From Nymphaea colorata (Eukaryota > Streptophyta > Magnoliopsida > Nymphaeales > Nymphaeaceae), in contig NC_045150.1 in NCBI RefSeq assembly GCF_008831285.2, positions 6,150,001-6,214,000 of the forward strand: 64,000 nucleotides of DNA, given 5' to 3'. The number at the start of each line of letters is the position of its first letter. Position 1 is the first letter of the stretch. Shown piece after piece: positions 1 to 10,440 of the stretch. The notes below the pieces were generated by a model. The model did not search any database. It was given only the letters and a program-made list of their open reading frames with translations, and was not told where the DNA came from. The position numbers and the translations under genes were made by a program.

Positions 1-1781
1 GGCATGCCAACTCATGTACAACATATAGAGTTTGTGGTTGAGTACGTCGATGAGCAGTTTCTCGTTTTCTGCTTAATAAAATTGATGGGCTATGAGTGAA
101 AGTTCAGCAAACCAGAAAGCCAGAGCACCAAGGTTCCCAAAAAATTGTACTATTTTTTCCCATCACCGTTTACATTACATTCTATTGGATTCATCTCCTT
201 TTCCCCACTAATTTCTGCTGCATCCAGCAAATAATTCGCCGGAAGACCACAGAAGGCATTTCAGTTGCTACGTCTTCCCACTTTGTCACTTTGAAAATTT
301 GTCCAAAGCAGAGGCCACACGCCATTGCTTATGTCTTCACCTTCAGTTACGAGAACAAGCACAAGCGTGGGCATTATCATCTACAGGGGTGAAATTAACA
401 TCCGAGTGAGGTAAAACCGAGGGGCGTCAATTGTTGGTTGAAACTATTCCCGATGAGTTGTCATGCTCATTTATGGTCTAATGTATACAGATCTGTGTTT
501 GTGTTGGTGCGGAAGACCTCATAGACGTTTAAAATGCAAGAAAAAACGCGGAGTCACGGGACATTTTATCGAAATATATATACTGGAATTAGGCCTTCCA
601 GAACATATTTATTTAACATTGGACTAAAAAAGTATAATAAGCTGGTATAAAAGTTGGACAAGATGAAACGAAAATAAACACCTCAAACAACCAGATACTG
701 GAAGGAAATTCAAGAGATGCACATATAATGCCAGCTTTTGCTTTTTCCCTCAGCAGCCAAGAACTGTCGTCATCCACTTATTGATGCAATCAACATCTTT
801 AAATAGTCTCGCAGTACTAGTTAGCTCTCTCCTTGATCCCTGCAACATATAAAAGATAATGCAATATCAACATGATTCTTTCCTTGAACCATGAGTTGTT
901 CGTCCACCAACTATACCTCGTACTGAACAAATTTAAGGTGCTGCACCTGAAGTACCAAATAAAAGAAGACTTGTTGAATTGCTGAAGCGTCAAGGACACA
1001 GGCTTGGTGAGTTATCAAACAGGTTGAACAAAAAACGTCACAAGGTCGAGAAAACAAGAAATACTTGTACAATTTGATTGGTAAAAGATTGAAATAGTAA
1101 CCGATCATGATCAATTGGACCTGCATATTGAAAAGCTTACAGTAGGGTCAACTACTAATTGCTGGTAGCATTTATGAAACAAGAGCAGAATGGGTTTTCT
1201 TTCTCCCAAGGAAAAATTCACTTGCCCACGAATATACAGCCGTGTGCATTTGCATGAAGAAACATAACAATACCTGGAATTCATACACAGAGGAAAGCTA
1301 GCAAGTAGTTTTAGTTTTAATTCCTAGAAGTGCCAATTCAAAGGCCGTACAAGTAGGGATGCATGATTCGATGGTCCATGTGCTCTATGGTTAAGCTTTA
1401 AAACACCTACATGGTCCTGCCCCACGGGTTGGGTTGCCTGCACCTCACCCACCCACCTAATTCCAAAAGGCAAGACACAGGCCAGTCCTTCCACCTTCTA
1501 GTTCATTTTGAACTGACTTCCTATAATTTGATAGGCAAAGGAGTAGACGGGGCCTATCAACAGGCACAGTTTAAACCAGATCCAGGCCAGGCTGGCCCTC
1601 AAGAAGATGGTTTAGGGTTGCTTCGATTGACTGAGACACATGGTGTCCAGTCCCACAGAAGACCGCTCAGGTCAGCATGAATGATGACTAAATATAGGCA
1701 CCCTCAGATTTTCATGCACAGCCTAGAACAAGAACCCTAGAATAAAGCATACCTGTTCACTATAAAAAGAGCTCTGGAAGC
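1..1781. other. Left flank downstream of CPA
   Basis: This stretch lies 3' of CPA, whose stop codon is at 1782-1784. Apart from the two exon-like blocks at 750-946, I see no convincing coding sequence on either strand. The part from about 1375 to 1680 is richer in GC and resembles dispersed repeat DNA, but I could not define its ends. Confidence 0.4.
750..946 (-). CDS. Two orphan C-terminal exons, unknown protein
   Basis: Two minus-strand blocks read like the last exons of a gene. Exon 917-946 (10 codons, VQHLKFVQYE) lies between an acceptor (TTCAG) and a donor (GTATAG). Exon 750-839 follows a GCAG acceptor and encodes 29 residues ending NKWMTTVLGC before TGA at 750-752. Both are in phase 0, so they join without a break. 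I found no upstream exon between 950 and CPA, so this could be a gene fragment carried by an element, a rearranged gene end, or chance. I do not recognise the peptide. Confidence 0.3.
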
Positions 1782-4700
1782 TTAAAGGCCTTTGTTGTGC
1801 CCATCTAATGATAGCAATACTTTGTACAAGTCTGGACGCCGATCCCTGAATATTCCCCAACCATGTCTCTGGGATTTTATCTCATCTAAGTTGAATTCAG
1901 CTACCACAACATCCTCATCTTTGTCATTAGCTGTTGCCACAAGCTGTCCAGTTGGACCTATTTATTGCATTAAACACGTAAAAAACGTTATCATTGTGCA
2001 TATATACATGCACCACCTATACCTCTGGCCACATAATTTCAGTCTGAGCAGCGAAAGAGTTACCCGCTATAAAGGAGTTGCCATAGAAGGTAATCTGACT
2101 TTGTCCATGCTCTGTCTCAATTACCTCCTTCCCGATTCTATTTGAAGCTACTAGAGGCACCTGAAGAAGTGGATAAAATGAATCTTTTGTACATAATGTA
2201 TCTATTATGCCTATTCAGGAAAGATCTAACCCCATAAAACACAAACACTAACCAAATTTGCTCCAGCATGGCCTTGCATTACTCGCTTCCAGTGATTACA
2301 GGAATCAAGATCATCATCTTGGGGTTCACTACCAATAGCAGTAGGATAAAATAATATTTCTGCACCTTGAAGGACCATAGCTCTGGCTGCCTCTGGGAAC
2401 CACTGATCCCAACAAATAGCTGGCAAGTTCGAAAAAGAATTAAGTATTGCTATCAGCAGTTCAATTGGTTTTCATCCATTATGATCTCCGACATTCAACA
2501 ATAATGAAGCACAAACGTAAAGTGCCTAGTCATCAACAGCTTTAAGCAATTAAAATCAACTTTCCTGGATGTAGTCTAACAGGTGATATTCATACTTACC
2601 AACCCCAATATTAGCAAATTTTGTCTTGAAGACCTGTTTTCACAATTTTTAATAGGTAAGTCAGAAGTTCTGGTTCACACGATTGGTAAACTGCACCAGG
2701 AAAAAAAAATCCTAAAATAACAAACCACCACACACCTTGAATCCAGTGTCACCAGGGTTAAAGTAAAACTTCTCTTGATACCCTGCACAAGCAGAACTAT
2801 TTGGCTTTTCAATCTTTCTATTGAAACTGAATCAGGAAACAATGGCCACTAAATCAATAAAGATGCAGAGCATTCACCTGGTCCATCTGGTATATGTGAC
2901 TTCCTATACAAACCAAGGTCTGTCCCATCAGCATCTATTATTGCAATTGAATTGTAATGAGCATTATTTGCCTCCTCAAAGAAACTGACTGGTATCACGA
3001 CACCAAGCTCTTTTGCAAGTTTTTGCATCCTGCCAATGCATGAAGGATAGGAACTGAAACTCTTTTTTCTCTTTCATATCAAAGGATTGTTCGAGCAAAT
3101 TGTTTTTCCTGGCTTTAGATGTTGAAAACTTGAAAGGACTGATTTCTGGCATGTTTTACCTTTGAATTGTAGGATGACCGTCATATGGCTTAGCTCTCCC
3201 AAAATACTCTTTCTTTTGGGCCTGACAGAAGTAATACCCTTCAAAGAGCTCCTGCAAATGACAATCAGAAAGAAACAAACAACCATTTTAGACATGCCAT
3301 ATAATTTAAAATTACTTTCTGGTGTACAATGCTGAATTGCCACGATAAAGAATTCACAATCCAAACTAATCAGTATTGCAAACAATACATACTAATTATA
3401 AAAGTTATTTGCCACTATTGTCTTGTAGTAGCAAATTACTAAGCCACGTTACGAACTAGTAGAGTAATTTATTCAGAATTACATCTACAATGTTGGCATT
3501 GTTAGATTCTTTGTAAATATGTCTATACATATTTGTGCATGTACTATGTATACATGTATATAGGATTATTTGTAACTTTCTTTTCCTTTTTATGTTATTA
3601 TTTTTTCTCCTTTTGTGCCTCGAGGAGATAGATACCTGTTGGCTACCTCCAATAGATCTTTTTGAGACGTTAGAACCAGCCCAACAGCTAGTTTCCTTCA
3701 ATTCCTTGTTTAACTCATGTATATAGATTCTTTCTTTCCTTTAAATAGTGAGGCTGCTTTACAGGCCTTCTTCTTTCCTTAATGAAGCTTTTTCTTCATT
3801 CACTCGTAAGATTCTTGTTGGGCCTTGGTGCCCCTTTGTGGTTTGTCCTTCTTCGTTAGGCCTTAGTCTCTGTTTATTGGTTATGCTTTAGTGCCAGTTT
3901 AGTAAGTTTGCTGCTACCGTTGGCAGCAGAGTTTGGGGTTTTGGTGCCATTTCTCTTAAGTTGCTTCTTGCTATGTTATCAGCTTGGATTTGTGCCTTGG
4001 TGCATGGTATTGTCTCTTTAGTGAAGAAATTTTGGTGTTGTCCCTATTGAAGATCTTGTGCCTTAGTGCCCTGTTTGACTTCTTGCTGGAGGATCTTTCG
4101 TTATTGTCCCTGGATTGAGAGACTTCCAGAAATTGAGGTTTCCTCACAGGCATCTAGGTAACATTTCTGACTTCCGAGAGATTAAAATGACAAACCAGCA
4201 TAATATCCACTGAATTCAGACATTAATTTTTAAGCCCTCCTTAGTAAATAGCCAATTACATACACTCTTACAGTCAGGACCAGGAGGGATTTAAATAGTT
4301 AAGTGATTTCAGTTGATTATTTCCTGCAATACTTAGTATAGGTTATATATATATATATAGAACATGGTTGTCACTTAATGCTTTCATTTTAAATTGAACT
4401 CGTATAGTTTATGAAGGCTGCATTATTTCAGCACTAGTATCAAGCTTAGGAGGGCAATTTTGGTTTTATGAGTTCCGTTAGAGCAATGTGGTGATTTAGG
4501 GCAGTCTCCTATTGGGCTGCAAGGCGTTTTAGAAAGAAAAACTGTGTCCTCTTTTAGGACACCAGCTTGGTTCTTATTTCCTTGTTTATGCTTAGTCAGT
4601 AAGAAAGTCTTTGAGATTAGATTAGGACACCAGCTTGGTTCTTATTTCCTTGTTTATGCTTAGTCAATAAGAAAGTCTTTGAGATTAGATTAGGACACCA

Positions 4701-7700
4701 GCTTGGTTCTTATTTCCTTGTTTATGCTTAGTCAGTAAGAAAGTCTTTGAGATTAGACAAGTATAGGAAGTTCTGCTGATTCTCTAATTGCCAACGAGTG
4801 ATAGATTAGGGAATGGATTTTTAGAGGTTTCAAGTTTTATGAAAATGAGAGGGGGAGAGAGAAGCCAAAAGAAGACCATCAACTTCTTACAGGACCCTCT
4901 CTTTGGTTCCCTTAGTGTAATTGCTTATTTTGTTGAGCATGTTAGTTAGGAAAATTCTGGTCTAACTTAATTTTAATTTTAATTCAGTTATTAATTAGTC
5001 TAATGAAATTCTATTTGATTAATTAATTGTTCAGCAAATAGGAATTAGGACTGCAACAGTGCATGGGCCCCTTTAGATGTGTTAACTCCCTTGGGTCACA
5101 CTTAGTTAGGGTTTGATTAGTTAGATAGATTAATTTTTGCTTCATGTTAGCCGGGATTAGTTAGTTCACCTTGCTGCATCTACTTCAATTACTGCACATG
5201 TGAGGTCAAAACCATTACATTATGTGTCAGAATTAGGTTTTGCTTTATTCTGATATAACACAGATTTAGATAGTTTGAATTCATTTTATGGGACGTGAAT
5301 GTCTTTAGTCCCTTATTGTTATATTTGGAAGTAAGATGAGTCCACTGAATTGCTGTCATATTTTTTTATTAGTATATCTTTAATCTACTTGTTATTTTTG
5401 TGCTATTGTAAAGGTTTAGAACAGAGAGGTTGTAGCTTTACTTTCAACTACTTTGGTTAATGTTATTACATGCTTTGTTCAATTCACTTCTGATTGAAGC
5501 TATTCCTTGTTTAGTATAGGTTTAAGGTCTAGGTATAGGTCAGAGCAGCCCTTTAACTCAAGCTTTTTACAGTTTTACTGTTGTTATATGTTGTCTAAGA
5601 TGAAGATCCGTACATGTTGCTGTTCTAGGTCAGATTACATGTCGCCTGCAGTCACAGTTAGGAATAAGCCTAACTTGAAAGTGCTTTAACTGCATTGCGT
5701 TACATAAGGACAGCAACTATGGCCTGAGTCCTTAGCTTAATTAGAGTACTGTCCTAATTTATTGCTCACCAGATGTGCATTATGTTTGTAGCCTAACCTT
5801 ATGGATCAAGTCTAGTTTTCAGTTCTGCATAAGTGTTCTGTTTCATGTAAATAGAATAGGTTAGCAAGTTGCTTAGTGTAGTTCAATTCAATAAGTAGAC
5901 TTACTCTAGTTTCCTTTTCCATCATTCTTTGTTTCATGCTTTCTTAATTTTCTGTTTTGTTGGTATATAGATAAAGTTTAGATTAGTAATAGGCTTGTTC
6001 TATACGCTAGTTTAGTTAGCTGTAGCGCTGGAATTGGCAATGTTGCAAAAGTAAATTTTATCGGATACTGGATGTGAGGCTCCCATTTCTGTGGATTCAA
6101 CCTGTACTCAATATATTACTGGGAGTTCAGTTTCTTTTATTTGGTGTCTGAATTTTCAAGTGTTTTCATTGTTAAAATATCCATTAAAATTCTTCATCGC
6201 AAAACCACACCAACCAATTTTCTGTTGAACACATAACATAGTGAAAAGCAATGCCCTGAAAAGCTCCCCCAAGGCATGAATTATCAACCAAAGAGTACAC
6301 TCATATCCCCTAAGAAAACTCATCATTCTGCACATGCAATAGGCTTGTTTCACCAAATATCTTTTGCCACATAAAACCATATAACTTTCTTGCAAGCATC
6401 GGTGACTAAATTTAAGATGGAGGTTTAGATTGTTTTTTTGGCTAATGCAACCCATGACCTGCCAAGAAACTTTAACATTTAAAATAATTGTTGATAAAAG
6501 GATTGCAGTACTGCTCCCTGAAAGGGGACCATAACAAAATAAAGAACGTAGCTACAAAGCTTTTGGATTGGGATACATAATTTAATTCCATAAAGTTATT
6601 ACATCACTTCAGAATCTTAGTTTAGCAAATTATTTTACCAAACATGCTAAACGAATGGATAAGCAATATCCTTCCAAGATTCAAAATAAATGTTTAAATA
6701 TTATCCAAGACACAGATATAACAGAAATAGTTATTGTGGTGCTACTTACTTGAATAAGAACAATTTGAGCACCCTTTTTGTGAGCATCTCTGACCAATCT
6801 GTATTAAAATGTGGAGAAAAAAATCAAATCATAAGGTCTCATTCACAATGTGAACAATACAAGAAACAGATTAACTGGCCCAAAGAGAAACAAAAAAACA
6901 AAAAACAAAACTTAAAATATAATGAAGCAACATAACACCGAAAAAGCTTACATAGAATTCCTATCTATATATATTTAAAGAGGCAGTATAGCTCAGTGTG
7001 TATACTTGGCAGCTTACCAGCATAGACAAGAAGTTTGAGTAAAAACGTGCACCTCAAACAGAGTTTAATTATAACTGCAATGAAACTTGTAACACAAATA
7101 CTAAAACGGTCCAATAGAGACATGAAGTGTTGATTGTCAGTTGCCACAGAACAGGGTGAGCAGAGAAGGCAAGTGATGCCCAACCTCTCCAAGAATAAAT
7201 GTGATCCATGTGAGCTCAGCTACGGTGGAGACCATGGCAAGGTATTTAGCTTCAATGCTAAGTGAGACATGATGCCTATTTCTTAGCACTCCATGAAAAG
7301 CAATTGAAGCCAAAGAAAGATGCAGAAGAAAATGCTAGCGCCACAGGTCATCAAGCAGCCTGCCCAATCTATGTTAGAAAAGGCAGAGAGACATAGTGGG
7401 GTAAGAGAGTAGTCATTATCTCTGTGACACGGGTACTCGTCCTAAGGAGGAGTACCCGCACGGTACGGGTACGACATGGGTACGGGTATGGCCCTGGGTA
7501 CGGCAGGATACTGCGACCGTACCGGGTGCGGTCAATGCAACCAAGGTCATTTTTGACCTTTTTCAGACTCGGTCAAAGTTGACTAAGTCCAAATTTGTCT
7601 GATTTTAATGTTAACGATTTTTACATTTTAACTTCTTAAACCATTTTAACATTAAAATTTTCGAAACCCTCATTTTAATGTCCCGCTTCCCTCTTTTTTC

Positions 7701-9411
7701 TTCATTTTAACTTCCATATATGTATGTGCATGTGTGTGTACGGACGTGCCCCCGCACCCAAGTTTTTTAAAAATGGTCTGTACCCGCACCGGCACCCGTA
7801 CCTATGTGACATAGGTCATTATGTGATCCATGGTGCCCTTAATTTATCATAGAATCTGTTCGAACTTTGACCATAGTAAAATGCATAATCTGCATCAAAA
7901 AGTGCATAGAGGTCATGCATCACCATGAGAGTCAAAAGTTCCTATTATTGTAAATTTTTTGTGTATTTTGTCCATAGTGTTGGGCGACACAAGCAACACT
8001 TTTGATTTCTCCCATGTGAAGTCCTCATAATCTCATGACCATGGAGTTGAGAGACTAGATCAGAGAAAACTAGTTTTGAAGACTTTAGTATAGTCGTTAC
8101 AAATGTTTCATAACCAACTTCTAACCCACTTAACAACCAGGAGCTTTCAGATTGATCAGCAAGACATTTTCCTATAGCTCCAACGCCCAACCTCATCACA
8201 TATTCCCTTGAAGCCTATGCTGAACTCTTGCGTAAAAATGTCCTTACAATAAGTCTACGACTTTTTGCACAAGCAAGAATTCTTGTTATTGAGAATCTCG
8301 AGCAAACACAGCAATAAACGCAGCCCATCACTCAACTGCTGTTTGCAAAAACACAACGAAGCCAAGAGCTTCTTCGAAAAGCATACCTATGATCCACCCT
8401 CAGAGGAGTCTATCAGTCCTTCTCTAAGCTATGAAATCTGGACTGCAAATAATTTTTCATGACTCCATCAGTTTCCTTACTTGAGATTGTCTTACGTGGC
8501 ATGAGGGGTTCACTATAGATGAAGGCAGTCATTTCTTGGCTCTGAATCAGACCCATAAGTTAGTTTTCCACAATAAAAAGCTGCAGTGGTTGAGCTTCAA
8601 TGAGATGAAGTTGGCCACGTTCAAACTGAATGGATATGGATGGTTTGAGGCTGTAGGGAATGAAGAGCTTGACACCATAATAGATTGGGGGAGACAAGAA
8701 AAATCATAATATCACAAGAGAAGGCTCTGATACCATACAAACAATTGACACTCAAAGAGAATAGTATACATGGTTTAGTGGATGAGCACCCACATCCACA
8801 AGCAAGCTTCCTCCCACACTTTATCTCCATCAGATGAAGGTTCTGTACACGAATATATGGAGATCAGCACATCAATTGTTACCAAACTGATCCATTATAA
8901 AAATGGCACTACTTTTGGGAAGATCGAGACTGGCAGTGTATGAAATTATCCTTGCCGTTTTGTTGAACATTACATTTCTATGGCAGTGTATGAAATTATC
9001 ATTGCCGTTTTGTTGAACATTACATTTCTACTCCTAATCCATTTGGCCTGAAATGAGATTGTTTTCCTCAATCTGCTAAATCTAGCCATTCTGGTGATGA
9101 TATCAGTTGATGATTCTCATCTGGTAGACTTGCCATACCATGAGATGTGTTAGGTAAACTTGCACACCATCCAATATGCTGCTATAGTTCACAGTAACAG
9201 CCACATTAGATAGAGTAGAAACCTATAATGGATGAAAATGACACATGAATATCTAGATTCTGCAAAGAACAGGCAATTTGTAGTTGTCACTTGTCAGTGA
9301 CTTGATCCAGATGATCTGAGAAGCCATACACAAGCACCGGTAGGAACAAAAGATACATATAATAGGGGCATATCCATGTCTTGAATAAAACATAGGGGTC
9401 TGTCGGCATAG

Positions 9412-9490
<79 letters not shown>

Positions 9491-10378
9491 GGCATCTCCA
9501 CTTCTTGAGTAAAACTTTAGGCTCTGCAGGAATAAATCTCCAAAACAAGTCGTGCCTTCAGATCCCTGCTATGATCTTATTGAATTAAATAAGATTGTCT
9601 CCACTAAACCCCAGCTTTAAGTAATTGATCTTTCCCTGGTAAAAAGAACTTGATAACCCAATTGTTGATAAGTAATCACAAAGAAGTCCTAGATCAGATA
9701 TAGAAGCAGCATAATCTGAACTAAGAGTTTTCGAGAGATCCAAAGGTGCACTCTCCAACATAACGTCGTATGAAGTTTTCCAATAACAGACCCAGTACTT
9801 GGGATACATGATTCTGTATCATGCAACACAAACTCAACTCGGAAGAAACAATCCGCAAACTTGAGTATCGAGAGGCCCATTTCCCAACTCAATGAAGACG
9901 GGCGACCCTTTAAGCGACGGCCAAATTTCAAGTGCGTAGCGAATTCTCAAGGAAAGCAAGTGCAAGAACTAAAAGAATCCTGAGAACAAACCAAGCATCA
10001 TACTGAACCGGGCTATAGTGTTCATGATCACGAAAGTACAGGGGGAAATTACAGGTACTATCCATCAGACTTCAATCTAAAAGTTTCAAAAAAGAAAAGA
10101 ACACGGATAACAGTATGGATGTCGCCAATGAATCGGAACACATGCTAACCCTGTGCATTGGAACATCCACCGATTAAACAAACCTTTCGCTAAAACACAA
10201 GAGCGACGGAAAAAGAAATCCATCAGAGGATCCTTAAGAATTAAGATTATGAAGGGATACAAAGAAAAGGATGAAATCTCCCTTTTTATTACCGTTCGGC
10301 TCGATCGACGTTCTCAGAGACGACGTCGGAGCAGGCAAATTGCAGGGCCGCCACTACCACCCTCCGATCTCCCCCCAT
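1782..10378 (-). CDS. CPA: N-carbamoylputrescine amidase (nitrilase-like)
   Basis: The enzyme hydrolyses N-carbamoylputrescine to putrescine, CO2 and ammonia, the last step of the arginine decarboxylase route to polyamines. Minus-strand exons are 10293-10378, 6750-6798, 3160-3251, 2878-3029, 2736-2782, 2600-2633, 2253-2419, 2064-2160 and 1782-1957, all with GT/AG borders. They total 900 bp, or 299 residues, the same length as the Arabidopsis protein. The start reads MGGDRRVVVAALQFACSD. The nitrilase triad is visible: Glu46 in LIQELFEG, Lys119 in YRKSHIPDGPG and Cys156 in AICWDQWFPEAA. The C-terminus is RRPDLYKVLLSLDGHNKGL. No transit peptide is evident. Introns 1 and 2 (about 3.5 kb each) hold most of the gene's transposable elements. 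The leader just upstream of the ATG is a CT repeat. Identity is secure from continuous similarity along the whole length. Confidence 0.95.
3470..6150. mobile_element. Probable decayed Ty3-type LTR in CPA intron 2
   Basis: This T-rich non-coding block fills most of CPA intron 2. Near its right end (about 6085-6140) is a stretch reading CTGTGGATTCAACCTGTACT followed by a short tract and ATTACTGGGAG. That resembles the 'TGTGGATTCGACC...' stretch often found near the ends of plant Ty3/gypsy long terminal repeats. It has no open reading frame of note, which fits a solo LTR. I could not find matching TG/CA ends or a target duplication, so boundaries and class are tentative. Confidence 0.35.
4554..4757. 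repeat. Three tandem copies of a 68-bp unit
   Basis: The unit starting TTAGGACACCAGCTTGG occurs at 4554, 4622 and 4690, an exact 68-bp period. The copies differ at about one base (CAGTAAG versus CAATAAG in the middle copy), so the expansion is recent. It lies in CPA intron 2 within the presumed LTR relic. Confidence 0.9.
7430..7814. mobile_element. hAT-type non-autonomous element, TSD gtcattat
   Basis: This 385-bp element is flanked by a perfect 8-bp direct repeat, gtcattat, at 7422-7429 and 7815-7822. Its ends are imperfect inverted repeats: CTCTGTGACACGGGTAC on the left against CTATGTCACATAGGTAC on the right, matching at 13 of 17 bases. Inside each end are clusters of GGGTACGGGTAC-like motifs. 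An 8-bp duplication with short inverted ends is the hAT superfamily signature. There is no transposase, so it would need help in trans. It lies in CPA intron 1. Confidence 0.8.
7945..8735 (-). pseudogene. Decayed Ty1/copia gag with tRNA-Met primer site
   Basis: On the minus strand, 8723-8735 reads TGGTATCAGAGCC, a perfect complement of the plant initiator tRNA-Met 3' end. Downstream come broken gag-like pieces: NFISLKLNHCSFLLWKT near 8620-8560, then after a frameshift LMGLIQSQEMTAFI, and further on WLLSGLEVGYETFVTT with FSDLVSQLHGHEI near 8150-8020. These match the order of the copia gag (UBN2-type) domain. Frameshifts and stops show it is dead. No zinc knuckle or pol survives, and I could not delimit its LTR, which should lie just right of 8735. 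It sits in CPA intron 1. Confidence 0.65.
8931..9030. repeat. 50-bp tandem duplication
   Basis: A 50-bp unit beginning TGGCAGTGTATGAAATTATC occurs at 8931 and again at 8981. The copies differ at one position (CCTTGCC versus CATTGCC). It lies in CPA intron 1, just beyond the decayed copia primer site, and may derive from that element's LTR. Confidence 0.85.
9415..9484. repeat. (AT)35 microsatellite
   Basis: An uninterrupted run of 70 bases of AT dinucleotide lies in CPA intron 1. Confidence 0.95.
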
Positions 10379-10440
10379 CTCTCTCTCTCTCTCTCTCTCT
10401 GCCTTTCCCTCACTCCCCGTCCCTCTCCCTGTAAAATGGA
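10378..10440. promoter_or_regulatory. CT-rich 5' leader of CPA
   Basis: Directly upstream of the CPA start codon, a TC dinucleotide run (10378-10400 on the plus strand) is followed by more C/T-rich sequence. On the gene's own strand this is a GA-rich leader. A comparable C/T or G/A leader sits at every other confidently identified gene here. Position suggests a core promoter or 5' UTR element; no function can be read from sequence. Confidence 0.45.

Noticed and set aside
9253-9548. Minus-strand frames made of Tyr-Ile repeats
   Set aside because: They are translations of the (AT)n array and its edges, with no splice or domain support. The same applies to frames over 18922-19489 and 57104-57334.
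9585-9931. Two overlapping minus-strand frames in CPA intron 1
   Set aside because: The peptides look protein-like but match no family I recognise and do not fit the CPA exon phases. They may be decayed element sequence, but I cannot support a call.
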